Source: [Eubacterium] saphenum
GTDB taxonomy: Bacteria > Bacillota > Clostridia > Oscillospirales > Ruminococcaceae
Reading direction: 5' to 3'
Assembly (NCBI GenBank): GCA_004555855.1
Contig: SFJQ01000036.1
Location: 1-14,911 of the forward strand
Length of the DNA: 14,911 bases
A model generated the notes under the pieces. It saw only the letters and a program-made list of their open reading frames with translations. It was not told the DNA's origin and ran no database searches. This document shows, piece after piece, positions 1-6,747 of this stretch. Numbering within the stretch: the stretch's first letter is position 1; each line of letters starts with the position of its first letter. The position numbers and the translations under genes are program-made.

Positions 1-432
1 AAACTGCTTATCTATCGTTGATTTTCCCTTTTTCTTTTCTTCTAAAATCTGATAATAAGCATTTACAGCTTCTCCATAAGTCTTTCCCGTATTGCTTTTT
101 AACCATTTTTGAAACGCGACATTAAAAGAGAAGCTTTTCCCGATTTTTTCCTTGAAAAACGCTCTGTGCTTTTCTGAACAAACAATATCGGGTTCGATTT
201 TTGTATTCTCGGTGATTGTGCCAATATTAACCGTTGACTTTCTTTTTGGAGAGGTCTTTTTCACTTCTCCGGTATCAAGAAAACGTGCAATCCTGTCTGT
301 AAGCTCCATCTTTCCGCCCGAAACAGGAAGGTTATTTTCTCTGCAAAACCTTACCAGCTCTTCCTTTAAATAGTAAAAGCTCTTGAAAGTTTCTGAATCC
401 AATTCTTTATTCAATTCCGGTCTTTCGTTCAT
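1..432 (-). CDS. SAP-domain / DUF6434-like protein, C-terminus cut by window edge
   Basis: The frame is open from an ATG at 432 to base 1 with no stop, giving 144 residues of a longer protein. A clear ribosome site (GGGAGAG) lies about 7 bases before the ATG. Residues about 10-55 read like a SAP/HeH helix-turn-helix (FKSFYYLKEELVRFCREN, then LPVSGGKMELTDRIARFLDTG), a fold usually linked to DNA or RNA binding. Residues about 85-144 (HRAFFKEKIGKSFSFN, FQKWLKSNTGKTYGEA) resemble the DUF6434 region that I recall following SAP in small Firmicute and Bacteroidota proteins; that name is from memory. The function is unknown. It follows the aldo/keto reductase by 49 bases on the same strand and could be co-transcribed. 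Its coding sequence is visibly richer in A and T, with AAA/GAA/TTT codons, than the GC-rich genes to its right, which hints at a different origin. Confidence 0.75.
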   Translation of the reverse strand, partial: MNERPELNKELDSETFKSFYYLKEELVRFCRENNLPVSGGKMELTDRIARFLDTGEVKKTSPKRKSTVNIGTITENTKIEPDIVCSEKHRAFFKEKIGKSFSFNVAFQKWLKSNTGKTYGEAVNAYYQILEEKKKGKSTIDKQF

Positions 433-481
433 AACTTTACTCTCCCGCAAATGCCGATTTTCCGCGCTCCCGTCGAAAAAC

Positions 482-1612
482 TCACTTCTGCCCGTTCTCA
501 AAATAATCGGCAACGGTTTTCAGATTCTCGATAATCGGCAAATGCTGCGGGCAAACGCTCTCGCACTGACCGCAGGAAATGCAGTCGCTTGCCTTGCCGA
601 AAATCTCGGAGAGCCTGTCGTAATACTCGCCCTGCGGCGTCCAGTCCTTGCCCTTTGAGTCAAGCAAATCGGTGTTGTAAAGCGAAAAATACTTCGGGAT
701 AGCGATATTCATCGGGCAGCCCTCGGTGCAGTACGAACAGCCCGTGCAGGGAATAGCGATGTTGCTGTTGATGATATCGGCAGCCTTTTTGCAGAGCGCG
801 CGCTCGTCCTCGTTCATCGGCTGAAAATCGCGCATATAGCTCATATTATCGGCAAGCTGAGCGGGGTTGCTCATACCCGAAAGCACCATAAAAACGTTCT
901 CGCAGCTAGCGGCGAAGCGGATTGCCCACGACGGCACGGAAGCGCTCGGATTGTAGTCCTTGAGCAGCTTTTCGGCTTCCTCGGGAACATTTGCGAGAGT
1001 GCCGCCCTTGACGGGTTCCATTACGATGATTTTCTTTCCGTGCTTTACGGCAACCTCGTGGCACTTGCGCGACTGAACGCCCGCGCTGTCCCAGTCGAGA
1101 TAGTTTATCTGAAGCTGCACAAAATCCATTTCGGGGTGCTCTGTGAGAACCTTGTCGAGGAACTCGGCGCTGTCGTGGAACGAGAAGCCGATGTTCTTGA
1201 CAAGACCGGCTTTTTTCTTTTCGATAAGCCAGTTGAAGCAATCGAGCTCGGTGTATTTTTTGTAGTGATCAACGCCGACATCGTGTATCAGATAGTAGTC
1301 GAAAAACTCGACGCCCGTGCGCTCAAGCTGTGCATTGAACACACGGTCGCGTTCGTCAAGCGTGTTGAAAAAGCCCGCGTGGAGCTTTGTGGCAAGGGTG
1401 TACGCGTCGCGCGGATAACGCGAGGTGAGGGCAGTTTTGACCGCTGCCTCGCTCTTTCCCGCGCAGTACATAAGCGCCGTATCAAAATATGTGAAGCCGT
1501 TTTCGATAAACGCGTCCACCATCTTTTTCAGCGTTTCGATATCGATATCTCCGTCATCGTTCGGGTTGTTGAGCGGCAAGCGCATCAGCCCGAAGCCAAG
1601 TTTTTTTGCCAT
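482..1612 (-). CDS. Aldo/keto reductase with C-terminal 2x[4Fe-4S] ferredoxin domain
   Basis: This is a 376-residue cytoplasmic oxidoreductase: an NAD(P)H-dependent aldo/keto reductase barrel fused to a bacterial ferredoxin module (COG1453-like). Residues 5-13 (LGFGLMRLP) open the barrel. The catalytic tetrad is visible as D44 and Y49 (FDTALMY), K76 (ATKL) and H110 (YYLIH). Near the C-terminus, C289/C292/C295/C299 (CTGCSYCTEGCP) and C344/C347/C350/C354 (CISCGQCESVCP) are two classic cluster motifs. The substrate cannot be read from sequence; the iron-sulfur tail suggests electron exchange with another redox partner in an anaerobe. I chose the ATG at 1612 because AAAGGA lies 9 bases before it. 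The upstream in-frame starts at 1621 and 1633 have no properly spaced ribosome site. It is collinear with thiN, but 210 bases with a repeat separate them. Confidence 0.9.
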   Translation of the reverse strand: MAKKLGFGLMRLPLNNPNDDGDIDIETLKKMVDAFIENGFTYFDTALMYCAGKSEAAVKTALTSRYPRDAYTLATKLHAGFFNTLDERDRVFNAQLERTGVEFFDYYLIHDVGVDHYKKYTELDCFNWLIEKKKAGLVKNIGFSFHDSAEFLDKVLTEHPEMDFVQLQINYLDWDSAGVQSRKCHEVAVKHGKKIIVMEPVKGGTLANVPEEAEKLLKDYNPSASVPSWAIRFAASCENVFMVLSGMSNPAQLADNMSYMRDFQPMNEDERALCKKAADIINSNIAIPCTGCSYCTEGCPMNIAIPKYFSLYNTDLLDSKGKDWTPQGEYYDRLSEIFGKASDCISCGQCESVCPQHLPIIENLKTVADYFENGQK

Positions 1613-1707
1613 TTTGTTCATTCCTTTCATCAATACAACAATTGTTAAAGCCCGCGTTTATCGCATAACAACGCGATTTTTGCGAACTCAAGTCAATCCC
1701 CACCAAA

Positions 1708-1781
1708 AGCACCGTGCCGCTGTGTGCCGTGATTTTCGCGGAATTTTGGACGATTTCGTTGCTCACGCCGAGCGGGAAATC
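1708..1781. repeat. 74-base direct repeat, copy A (non-functional thiN tail copy)
   Basis: This stretch matches 1851-1924 at 72 of 74 positions in the same orientation, offset by 143 bases. It encodes on the minus strand the ThiN tail DFPLGVSNEIVQNSAKIT but lies beyond the thiN stop and, because 143 is not a multiple of three, in another frame. Similarity seems to continue a little into the next codons with a 3-base indel. It is most simply a partial tandem duplication of the gene end. Confidence 0.9.
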
Positions 1782-1822
1782 ACTGCCCTTCGCCGAAACT
1801 TTCGCAAGACTTTTCGTCAAAT

Positions 1823-2440
1823 CTACCTCTGCTCCTTCGCAAGCAAAACAAGCGCCGTGCCGCTGTGTACCGTGATTTTCGCGGAATTTTGGACGATTTC
1901 GTTGCTCACGCCGAGCGGGAAATCGTTCGTGAAAAGCAATTTTTCCGTCGGGTATTTCACGCCGATTTCGCTTATCACCGCCGATTTTTCCCACGCGAAA
2001 ACCGAGAGATAGCCCGAAAATTTCGGGATTTCGCGGGTTTCGTTTTCGAGGAAAAACGCCTGCTCGAAGTCGCCGAAAAGCTCCGCCGAAACGCCGCGCT
2101 TCTTGAGATTATACAGCATCTGCAAATTTGCGAAGGTGTGGTCGAGCCTGCCACCAAGCGCGCACAAAAACCTCAGCTCGTCAAAGCCGCGTTCCAAAGC
2201 CATTTTCGCGGCAATAAGCGCGTCCGAATCGTCCTTTTCGGGCGGGAATTTCATCACCTCAACCCCGCTCGGAGCAGCATTTTCCGCGCTGTCAAAATCG
2301 CCGACAGCCAAATCCGGCAAAACCCCCGCCGAAAGCGCATAATCAAGCCCTTTGTCGGCGGCTATGACAAAGCCCTCGCAAAGATTTTTCGGGAATTTTT
2401 GGCAAGGCGCGCCGCAAATTATCGTACAAATTTCTCCCAT
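1823..2440 (-). CDS. thiN: Thiamine pyrophosphokinase
   Basis: This enzyme transfers pyrophosphate from ATP to thiamine to make the cofactor thiamine diphosphate in the cytoplasm. The protein is 205 residues, normal for the family. Diagnostic motifs occur in order: AADKGLDYAL (28-37), PDLAVGDFDS (42-51) with the metal-binding Asp at about 50, FPPEKDDSDA (65-74), ALGGRLDHTFANL (94-106), and a C-terminal FPLGVSNE. I chose the ATG at 2440; TTTTTGGA lies about 6 bases upstream, whereas the alternative GTG at 2461 has no ribosome site. In Bacillus subtilis thiN ends the prkC-rsgA-rpe cluster. Here it keeps its place, but rpe is missing and 297 bases separate it from rsgA. Its last 74 coding bases are repeated just downstream (copy A at 1708). 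The ending LLAKEQR follows the usual terminal beta strand, so the gene appears intact. Confidence 0.93.
   Translation of the reverse strand: MGEICTIICGAPCQKFPKNLCEGFVIAADKGLDYALSAGVLPDLAVGDFDSAENAAPSGVEVMKFPPEKDDSDALIAAKMALERGFDELRFLCALGGRLDHTFANLQMLYNLKKRGVSAELFGDFEQAFFLENETREIPKFSGYLSVFAWEKSAVISEIGVKYPTEKLLFTNDFPLGVSNEIVQNSAKITVHSGTALVLLAKEQR
1851..1924. repeat. 74-base direct repeat, copy B (inside thiN)
   Basis: This is the copy that forms the real 3' part of thiN. It differs from copy A only at the fourth base (g versus a) and in the shared word tgtgt(a/g)ccgtg. In protein terms the two differences become Val versus Ala at ITxHSG and Ala versus Val at SGTx. Confidence 0.9.
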
Positions 2441-2511
2441 TTTATTCCAAAAACTCCCCACAAATACAAGATGTTTTTATTACTTTAAACCGTCAAATTC
2501 CGTCTGTATTC

Positions 2512-2557
2512 CAGCGCAGTAATTCGGGAAAGCAAATCCAAAACCGGCTGCAAAATC
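2512..2557. repeat. Diverged 46-base direct repeat, unit 1
   Basis: This unit begins cagcgcagtaattcgg and ends ggctgcaaaatc. Aligned without gaps to 2654-2699 it matches at 39 of 46 positions. Both copies are intergenic and in the same orientation, 142 bases apart. On the minus strand both can be read as DFA(A/G)GFG(F/L)AF, but in different frames and without an open gene. Confidence 0.75.
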
Positions 2558-2653
2558 CTGCAAAATCAGCGCATTCTCGCCCGAATTTCAGCAATCAAGA
2601 CCGCCAAAATCTCCCCGAAAACCCGCAAAAATCCACCTATTTCACACGAATTA

Positions 2654-2699
2654 CAGCGCGTTAAATCGAGAAAGCAAGCCCAAAACCGCCTGCAAAATC
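2654..2699. repeat. Diverged 46-base direct repeat, unit 2
   Basis: This is the partner of 2512-2557, beginning cagcgcgttaaatcga and ending cgcctgcaaaatc. It lies 38 bases beyond the rsgA stop codon in the direction of transcription. Confidence 0.75.
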
Positions 2700-2737
2700 G
2701 CACGCACTTTTATTAAAACGCAGCGCAAGAAGTGTCG

Positions 2738-3631
2738 TCAATACTCCGGTTTCTTTTCCTCGAGCAGCCTCAGATAGCTGTTGTAGCGGCTTTCGGCGAT
2801 TTTCCCGTCCTCGACCGCCCTCTTCACAGCGCAGCCCGTTTCCTTCGCGTGACGGCAGTTTGAAAAACGGCACTTGCACCGCAGCTCCCGAAACTCACGA
2901 AACGCCAAATCCAGCTCGTCGCGCGGGATTCCGCAGTAATTCTCCACCTCGACCGCCGAAAATCCCGGCGTGTCCGCGACATAGTTTTCACCGATTTTGA
3001 ACAGCTCGACCTGCCGCGTTGTGTGCCGACCGCGTCCCAATTTTCGGCTTATCTCCGCGGTTTTCAGCGAAAGCTCCGGATAAAGCACGTTCAGCAGGCT
3101 CGATTTTCCAACGCCCGAGTTTCCCGCAAACGCGCAAAATCTCCCCTCAATCAGCGCCTTCACACGCTGGGCGCCCTCGCCCGTCAGGTTGTTCACAACG
3201 CACACCGGTATCCCGATTTTCTCGTAAACCTCGGGCAGCTCTCCCGCCGTGTCAAGGTCGATTTTCGTAAACACCACAATCGGCTCAATCCCGTTTCCGT
3301 CCGCTATCGCTATCAGCTTATCCAGCACAAACCTGTTGATTTTCGGCTCTGCTGTGCTGTTCACGAACACTATTCGGTCAAGATTTGCAAGCGGCGGTCT
3401 TGGCAGGAAATTCTTTCGCTCAAAAATCTCCTCGATAACCGGCTCGGCGTTTTCCGAAACGCTCACCCGCACCCTGTCGCCCGCCGCAGGACTGATTTTC
3501 TTGTTCCGGAAAATCCCGCGCGCCGCGCATTTCACGTTTTCGCCTTTTAAATCGCCGTCGAGGGCGTCCGCATAATAGACGCCCCCGACCGCTTTTGTGA
3601 TTATTCCGTTAAATTCAAACGAATTGTTCAT
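2738..3631 (-). CDS. rsgA: Ribosome small subunit-dependent GTPase A
   Basis: RsgA (CpgA in Bacillus) is a circularly permuted GTPase that binds the 30S subunit, checks late assembly and releases factors after GTP hydrolysis. The 297-residue protein has the expected order: an N-terminal OB fold (about 1-70), G4 TKID (122-125), the P-loop GNSGVGKS (170-177), the switch motif GRGRHTTR (about 199-206), G3 DTPGF (220-224), and a C-terminal zinc site with C254, C259, H261 and C267. It starts with ATG at 3631, only 3 bases after the prkC stop (TAA CAG ATG), and no strong ribosome site precedes it, so translation is probably coupled to prkC. A small inverted repeat sits at the end of prkC next to the start. 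PrkC phosphorylates this protein in Bacillus, which fits the adjacency. Confidence 0.96.
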   Translation of the reverse strand: MNNSFEFNGIITKAVGGVYYADALDGDLKGENVKCAARGIFRNKKISPAAGDRVRVSVSENAEPVIEEIFERKNFLPRPPLANLDRIVFVNSTAEPKINRFVLDKLIAIADGNGIEPIVVFTKIDLDTAGELPEVYEKIGIPVCVVNNLTGEGAQRVKALIEGRFCAFAGNSGVGKSSLLNVLYPELSLKTAEISRKLGRGRHTTRQVELFKIGENYVADTPGFSAVEVENYCGIPRDELDLAFREFRELRCKCRFSNCRHAKETGCAVKRAVEDGKIAESRYNSYLRLLEEKKPEY

Positions 3632-3634
3632 CTG

Positions 3635-5752
3635 TTACACCAACGAAGTTTCGTTGTCCGATGAGTCTTCACTCAACAACCTGCCGAAAATCGCGCTGTC
3701 CTTGAGCAGCTGCGTAAACTCAGCCTTTTCGTCGCCTTCCTTAAACGCGACATTCGCCTTAAAGTAATAATCCGATTTTCCCGTCTTTGTTGACTTGACC
3801 TTTATCGCAAATTCCTTCTCCTCGCCCGGCTTTCCTTTAACCGTGTAGGAGAGCGTCTTTGAGCCGATAAGCCCTACGTCAAGCGTTTTGCTGTCCATAA
3901 GCTCGTAGTCCACGAAGAACTTGAACTCAAATTCATCTGTGACATTTGACGGGAGCGTTACGTTGATTTCGCACTCCTTTTCGGGAATTTCACCCGTGCT
4001 GTACGTCAAAATAACCTCGGTGTTCGGCGCAACCTTTTCTCCCTCTTTTATGCTCTGCTCGATAACCTCGTTCTTCTCCTTTTCGCTTTCCTTTTTCTCG
4101 AGCTTGGGAATGAGGTGATACTCGTCGCAGCGCTTTGTCGCGTTTTCTATCGACATTCCCACAAGATTCGGCATATAGAACATCTTATCGGCAGCGCCGT
4201 TGCTTACAACAATGACAACCGTGCTTCCCTGAGGCAGAAATTCGTGAGCTGCGGGAGTGGTCGAGATAACGTGTCCTTCGGCTATTTCCTCGCTGTCCGC
4301 ATAGGTTTTCTGTACCTTAAATCCATCGCGCTTGAGAGCCTTTTCGGCACTCTCTGCGGTGCGGTCGGTAAAGTCCTGAATTTCAACCTGCTTTATGCCC
4401 TTGCTTACCTTTACGTTTACGGTAACGCCCTGCTTAACGCGTCTGCCCTCGATAAATTCCTGCTCGAAAATAACGCCTTCCTCAGCCTCGTTGTACTCCT
4501 GCGTGGGAACAAGCTTCATCAGCTTTTCATCGCCGTAGAGCGCCTGCGCCTTGTCCCAAGTCATTCCGATAAGGCTCGGCATATTGAACTCTCCGCCGTC
4601 GGTTACGCTGATTGCTCCGGAGTTGTTCTGATTTGAGTTATCGGAGCTGTCCTGACCGCCGAAACCGTTTGCAAGAAGCATCAGAATAAGGAAAACTGTC
4701 GCGATGACAAACGCTGCGCCGACCGCGAAAAGTATCGGGATAAGCGGACTTCTGCGGTCCTCGACCTCGTCGTCATCATCGTAATCATCATCGTCATCGT
4801 CCTCGTCATATTCCTCGGCAGCCATATTTTTCCTGCGAAGCTTTTCCTGTTCAACGGCAGGATTTTTATCGGCAAATTTCGCCGTGCCATCGGTTGAGTT
4901 GTACTTGTAATCGAAAACGATACCGGGGTTCTTCTTGAACTCCTCCAAATCGGTTATCATCTCGCCGGCTGTCTGATAACGCGCAGTCGGCTCCTTCTGC
5001 ATTGCGCGAAGGACAATCTGCTCCAGACCTTCGGGAATTGTGGAATTAAGCTCGGTGGGCTTCTGAGGAGTGCTCTGCATGTGTTTCAGCGCAATCGCAA
5101 CGGGCGTGTCCCCGTCGTAGGGCTTTTTGCCCGTGAGCATCTCGTAAAGCGCAACGCCAACCGAATAAATATCGCTTCTCTCGTCAGTGATATCGCCGCG
5201 CGCCTGCTCGGGACTGATGTAGTGAACCGAGCCGATTGTCTTCTCGGACATCGTTTTGTTGTTCTCGCGGTTAAAGCGGGCGATGCCGAAATCCATCACC
5301 TTTATCGTGCCGTCGCGCAGCAGCATTATATTCGAGCTTTTCACGTCACGGTGAACTATTCCCCTGTCGTGAGCGTGCTGTAAAGCGCGCAAAATCTGAA
5401 CCGTGAAATGAACCGCGTCACGCCATTTAAGCACGCCCTGCTGCTCGATGTAATCGGTGAGCGTTATTCCGTCCACATATTCCATAACGATAAACTGAAC
5501 CTTCTCGGTGAAGCCGACATCGTAGATTTTGACGATATTCGGGTGAGAAAGCAGCGCGATAGCCTTGCTCTCGTTTCTGAAACGGCGCAGAAATTCATCG
5601 CTTCCCGCGAACTCGGTCTTTAAGATTTTGACCGCGACTATCCGGTTTTCCTGAATATCTCTCGCGCGGTAAATATCCGCCATTCCGCCGACGCCGATAA
5701 GCTCAAGCAGCTCATAGCGACCGTCCAGCTTTTTTCCAATGTTGTTATCCAT
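3635..5752 (-). CDS. prkC: PASTA-domain Ser/Thr protein kinase
   Basis: This is a membrane-anchored eukaryotic-like kinase that senses muropeptides or lipid II outside and phosphorylates targets inside. It has 705 residues. Kinase domain about 12-275: GVGGMADIY (20-28), K42 (AVK), catalytic loop HRDVKSSN (134-141) with D136 and N141, DFG (154-156), activation segment GSVHYISPEQ (174-183). A juxtamembrane tract at about 313-332 is almost all Asp/Glu. One transmembrane helix spans about 337-362. Three PASTA-like repeats follow at about 387-452, 453-518 and 524-587, each ending in a short V.VS.G-type strand. A 118-residue tail (588-705) of predicted beta character has no family I can name. The ATG at 5752 fits the family start (GKKLDGRYEL); AGAGGAG lies 13 bases upstream, a little far. 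It has its own promoter at 5818-5846 and stands behind its phosphatase stp. Confidence 0.96.
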   Translation of the reverse strand: MDNNIGKKLDGRYELLELIGVGGMADIYRARDIQENRIVAVKILKTEFAGSDEFLRRFRNESKAIALLSHPNIVKIYDVGFTEKVQFIVMEYVDGITLTDYIEQQGVLKWRDAVHFTVQILRALQHAHDRGIVHRDVKSSNIMLLRDGTIKVMDFGIARFNRENNKTMSEKTIGSVHYISPEQARGDITDERSDIYSVGVALYEMLTGKKPYDGDTPVAIALKHMQSTPQKPTELNSTIPEGLEQIVLRAMQKEPTARYQTAGEMITDLEEFKKNPGIVFDYKYNSTDGTAKFADKNPAVEQEKLRRKNMAAEEYDEDDDDDDYDDDDEVEDRRSPLIPILFAVGAAFVIATVFLILMLLANGFGGQDSSDNSNQNNSGAISVTDGGEFNMPSLIGMTWDKAQALYGDEKLMKLVPTQEYNEAEEGVIFEQEFIEGRRVKQGVTVNVKVSKGIKQVEIQDFTDRTAESAEKALKRDGFKVQKTYADSEEIAEGHVISTTPAAHEFLPQGSTVVIVVSNGAADKMFYMPNLVGMSIENATKRCDEYHLIPKLEKKESEKEKNEVIEQSIKEGEKVAPNTEVILTYSTGEIPEKECEINVTLPSNVTDEFEFKFFVDYELMDSKTLDVGLIGSKTLSYTVKGKPGEEKEFAIKVKSTKTGKSDYYFKANVAFKEGDEKAEFTQLLKDSAIFGRLLSEDSSDNETSLV
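3641..3656. promoter_or_regulatory. Inverted repeat at prkC/rsgA junction
   Basis: caacgaagtttcgttg is a perfect inverted repeat of two 7-base arms around 2 bases; in RNA, 6 pairs with a 4-base loop are more realistic. It covers the last prkC codons and ends 9 bases before the rsgA ATG, where a ribosome site would be. No T-run follows, so it is not a terminator. A role in translational coupling is inference. Confidence 0.4.
4757..4816 (-). repeat. Asp/Glu codon-repeat tract inside prkC
   Basis: Near-pure GAT/GAC/GAA/GAG triplets encode a run dominated by Asp just before the PrkC transmembrane helix. Triplet runs of this kind can change length by slippage without breaking the frame. Confidence 0.8.
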
Positions 5753-5817
5753 AAAAAATGAAATTCTCCTCTGCAACAAATGCTAATTCGATAATTATAT
5801 ATAAAACTTCAACTTAC

Positions 5818-5846
5818 ATAATAACACAAATTCGACAAAAAGTCAA
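5818..5846 (-). promoter_or_regulatory. Sigma-A type promoter of prkC
   Basis: Read on the minus strand, TTGACT (5846-5841), a 17-base spacer and TATTAT (5823-5818) form a near-consensus housekeeping promoter. The start point would be about 5811, some 60 bases before the prkC ATG. It lies in the 154-base gap between stp and prkC, so prkC-rsgA can be made independently of the genes to the right. Confidence 0.8.
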
Positions 5847-5906
5847 TTGCCGAATTTGCACAAAAAAACACAGAGCGCGAGCCGGTATCTGCACAAAACC
5901 GCTAAA

Positions 5907-6644
5907 TCAAAGCGCGATTAAAGCCACGGAAACGTTGTCGTGACCGCCCTTTGAGTTTGCGTAATCGACAAGGTTTACGCAGCATTCCCACTGCTCCGAA
6001 TCGAAGCAGATATCGAGAATATCGAAGTCGTCGCCGTAGGACGAAAGCCCGTCGCTGCACAGCAGAAGCATATCTCCCTTGTTCAGATTCAGCTCGAAAT
6101 AATCGGGCGTAACCTCTTCCTCCGCGCCGATTGCACGGGTGATTTTGTTGCGCTCGGGGTGAACGCGCGCCTGCTCGGCCGTTATCTGACCGCGCTCCAC
6201 AAGTTCGCGGACGTGCGAGTGGTCTTTGGTTATCTGGCGTATGCACTCGTCGTCGCCGTCCGTGAAAAGCTGGTACGCTCTGCTGTCGCCGACATTGACG
6301 ATATAAGCCGTCCTGTCCGCGACAATCGCAGCAACGCAGGTTGTCCCCATAATCTCGTTTCCGTGCTCCTCAGCTGCCGCACGAACCATTTTATTTGCCG
6401 CGACAATCGACGTTACAAGCAGGTTTCTTATGGAATTTCTTCCCATATTTTCCCTGAAATTTTCCTTAATTCTCCCCGAAACAACGTCCACGGCAATCCT
6501 GCTCGCAAGTCCGCCACGGCTCTCGCCGCCCATTCCGTCGCACAAAACGGCAGCGCAAACGTTCGCGCCGAGCATATCACCCCACACGTTATCCTGATTT
6601 TCGGCTCTCTCAAGCCCAATATCCGTTTTTGAGTACACCTTCAA
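5907..6644 (-). CDS. stp: PP2C-family Ser/Thr protein phosphatase
   Basis: Stp (PrpC) is the Mn2+-dependent cytoplasmic phosphatase that reverses PrkC phosphorylation. With the start I prefer it has 245 residues, the usual size. Motifs in order: KTDIGLERAENQDN (6-19) with metal-binding Asp18, CDGMGGESRGG (35-45) with Asp36, GTTCVAA, VNVGDSRAY, LLCSDGLS and the C-terminal GGHDNVSV; all expected metal-binding Asp motifs are present. The start is the TTG at 6644, giving MKVYSKTDIG, which is how most family members begin; AGAAGGTG lies 5 bases before it. The longer frame to a TTG at 6731 adds 29 residues unlike the family and has no good ribosome site. It follows rlmN by 103 bases and precedes prkC, the normal partner order. 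Confidence 0.94.
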   Translation of the reverse strand: MKVYSKTDIGLERAENQDNVWGDMLGANVCAAVLCDGMGGESRGGLASRIAVDVVSGRIKENFRENMGRNSIRNLLVTSIVAANKMVRAAAEEHGNEIMGTTCVAAIVADRTAYIVNVGDSRAYQLFTDGDDECIRQITKDHSHVRELVERGQITAEQARVHPERNKITRAIGAEEEVTPDYFELNLNKGDMLLLCSDGLSSYGDDFDILDICFDSEQWECCVNLVDYANSKGGHDNVSVALIAL

Positions 6645-6747
6645 AATATCACCTTCTATAACCGACGTGACGCCGGACACTTTTTCGCTCTTAGTTATTG
6701 CCCGCGGTGATTTCTCACCCGCAAGCGACAAATCATTATCACAAGGC

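Larger units (their letters stand above)
2441..2737. other. Gap between rsgA and thiN, no gene seen
   Basis: I find no convincing coding frame, RNA gene or terminator in this 297-base stretch. It is rich in short words such as caaaatc and ccgaaaa, and it holds the diverged 46-base repeat pair listed separately. In many Firmicutes ribulose-phosphate 3-epimerase (rpe) lies at this place; no Rpe-like peptide is recognisable in any minus-strand frame that I read. The gap may carry the thiN promoter, but the only -35-like box (TTGACG, 2491-2496) lacks a good -10. Confidence 0.6.

Noticed and set aside
1637..1646. Palindrome aacaattgtt before the reductase gene as an operator
   Set aside because: Ten-base palindromes are common in AT-rich leaders and there is no second copy or regulator next to it.
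1040..1648. 202-residue open frame on the plus strand
   Set aside because: It is antisense to the aldo/keto reductase, whose motifs are unambiguous.
1662..1684. Terminator-like hairpin (atcgc/gcgat followed by tttt on the plus strand)
   Set aside because: The stem has only 5 pairs and no plus-strand gene lies before it.
1554..1994. 146-residue minus-strand frame spanning the thiN tail duplicate
   Set aside because: It enters from an out-of-frame part of thiN, reads the duplicated tail, then overlaps the reductase start; there is no start signal and no coherent domain. I treat it as the product of the duplication.
2491..2496. Promoter for thiN (TTGACG on the minus strand)
   Set aside because: No acceptable -10 box lies 16-18 bases downstream.
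6645..6747. Terminator between rlmN and stp
   Set aside because: A short GGTGA/TCACC stem with a GAAA loop exists near 6715, but no T-run follows it.
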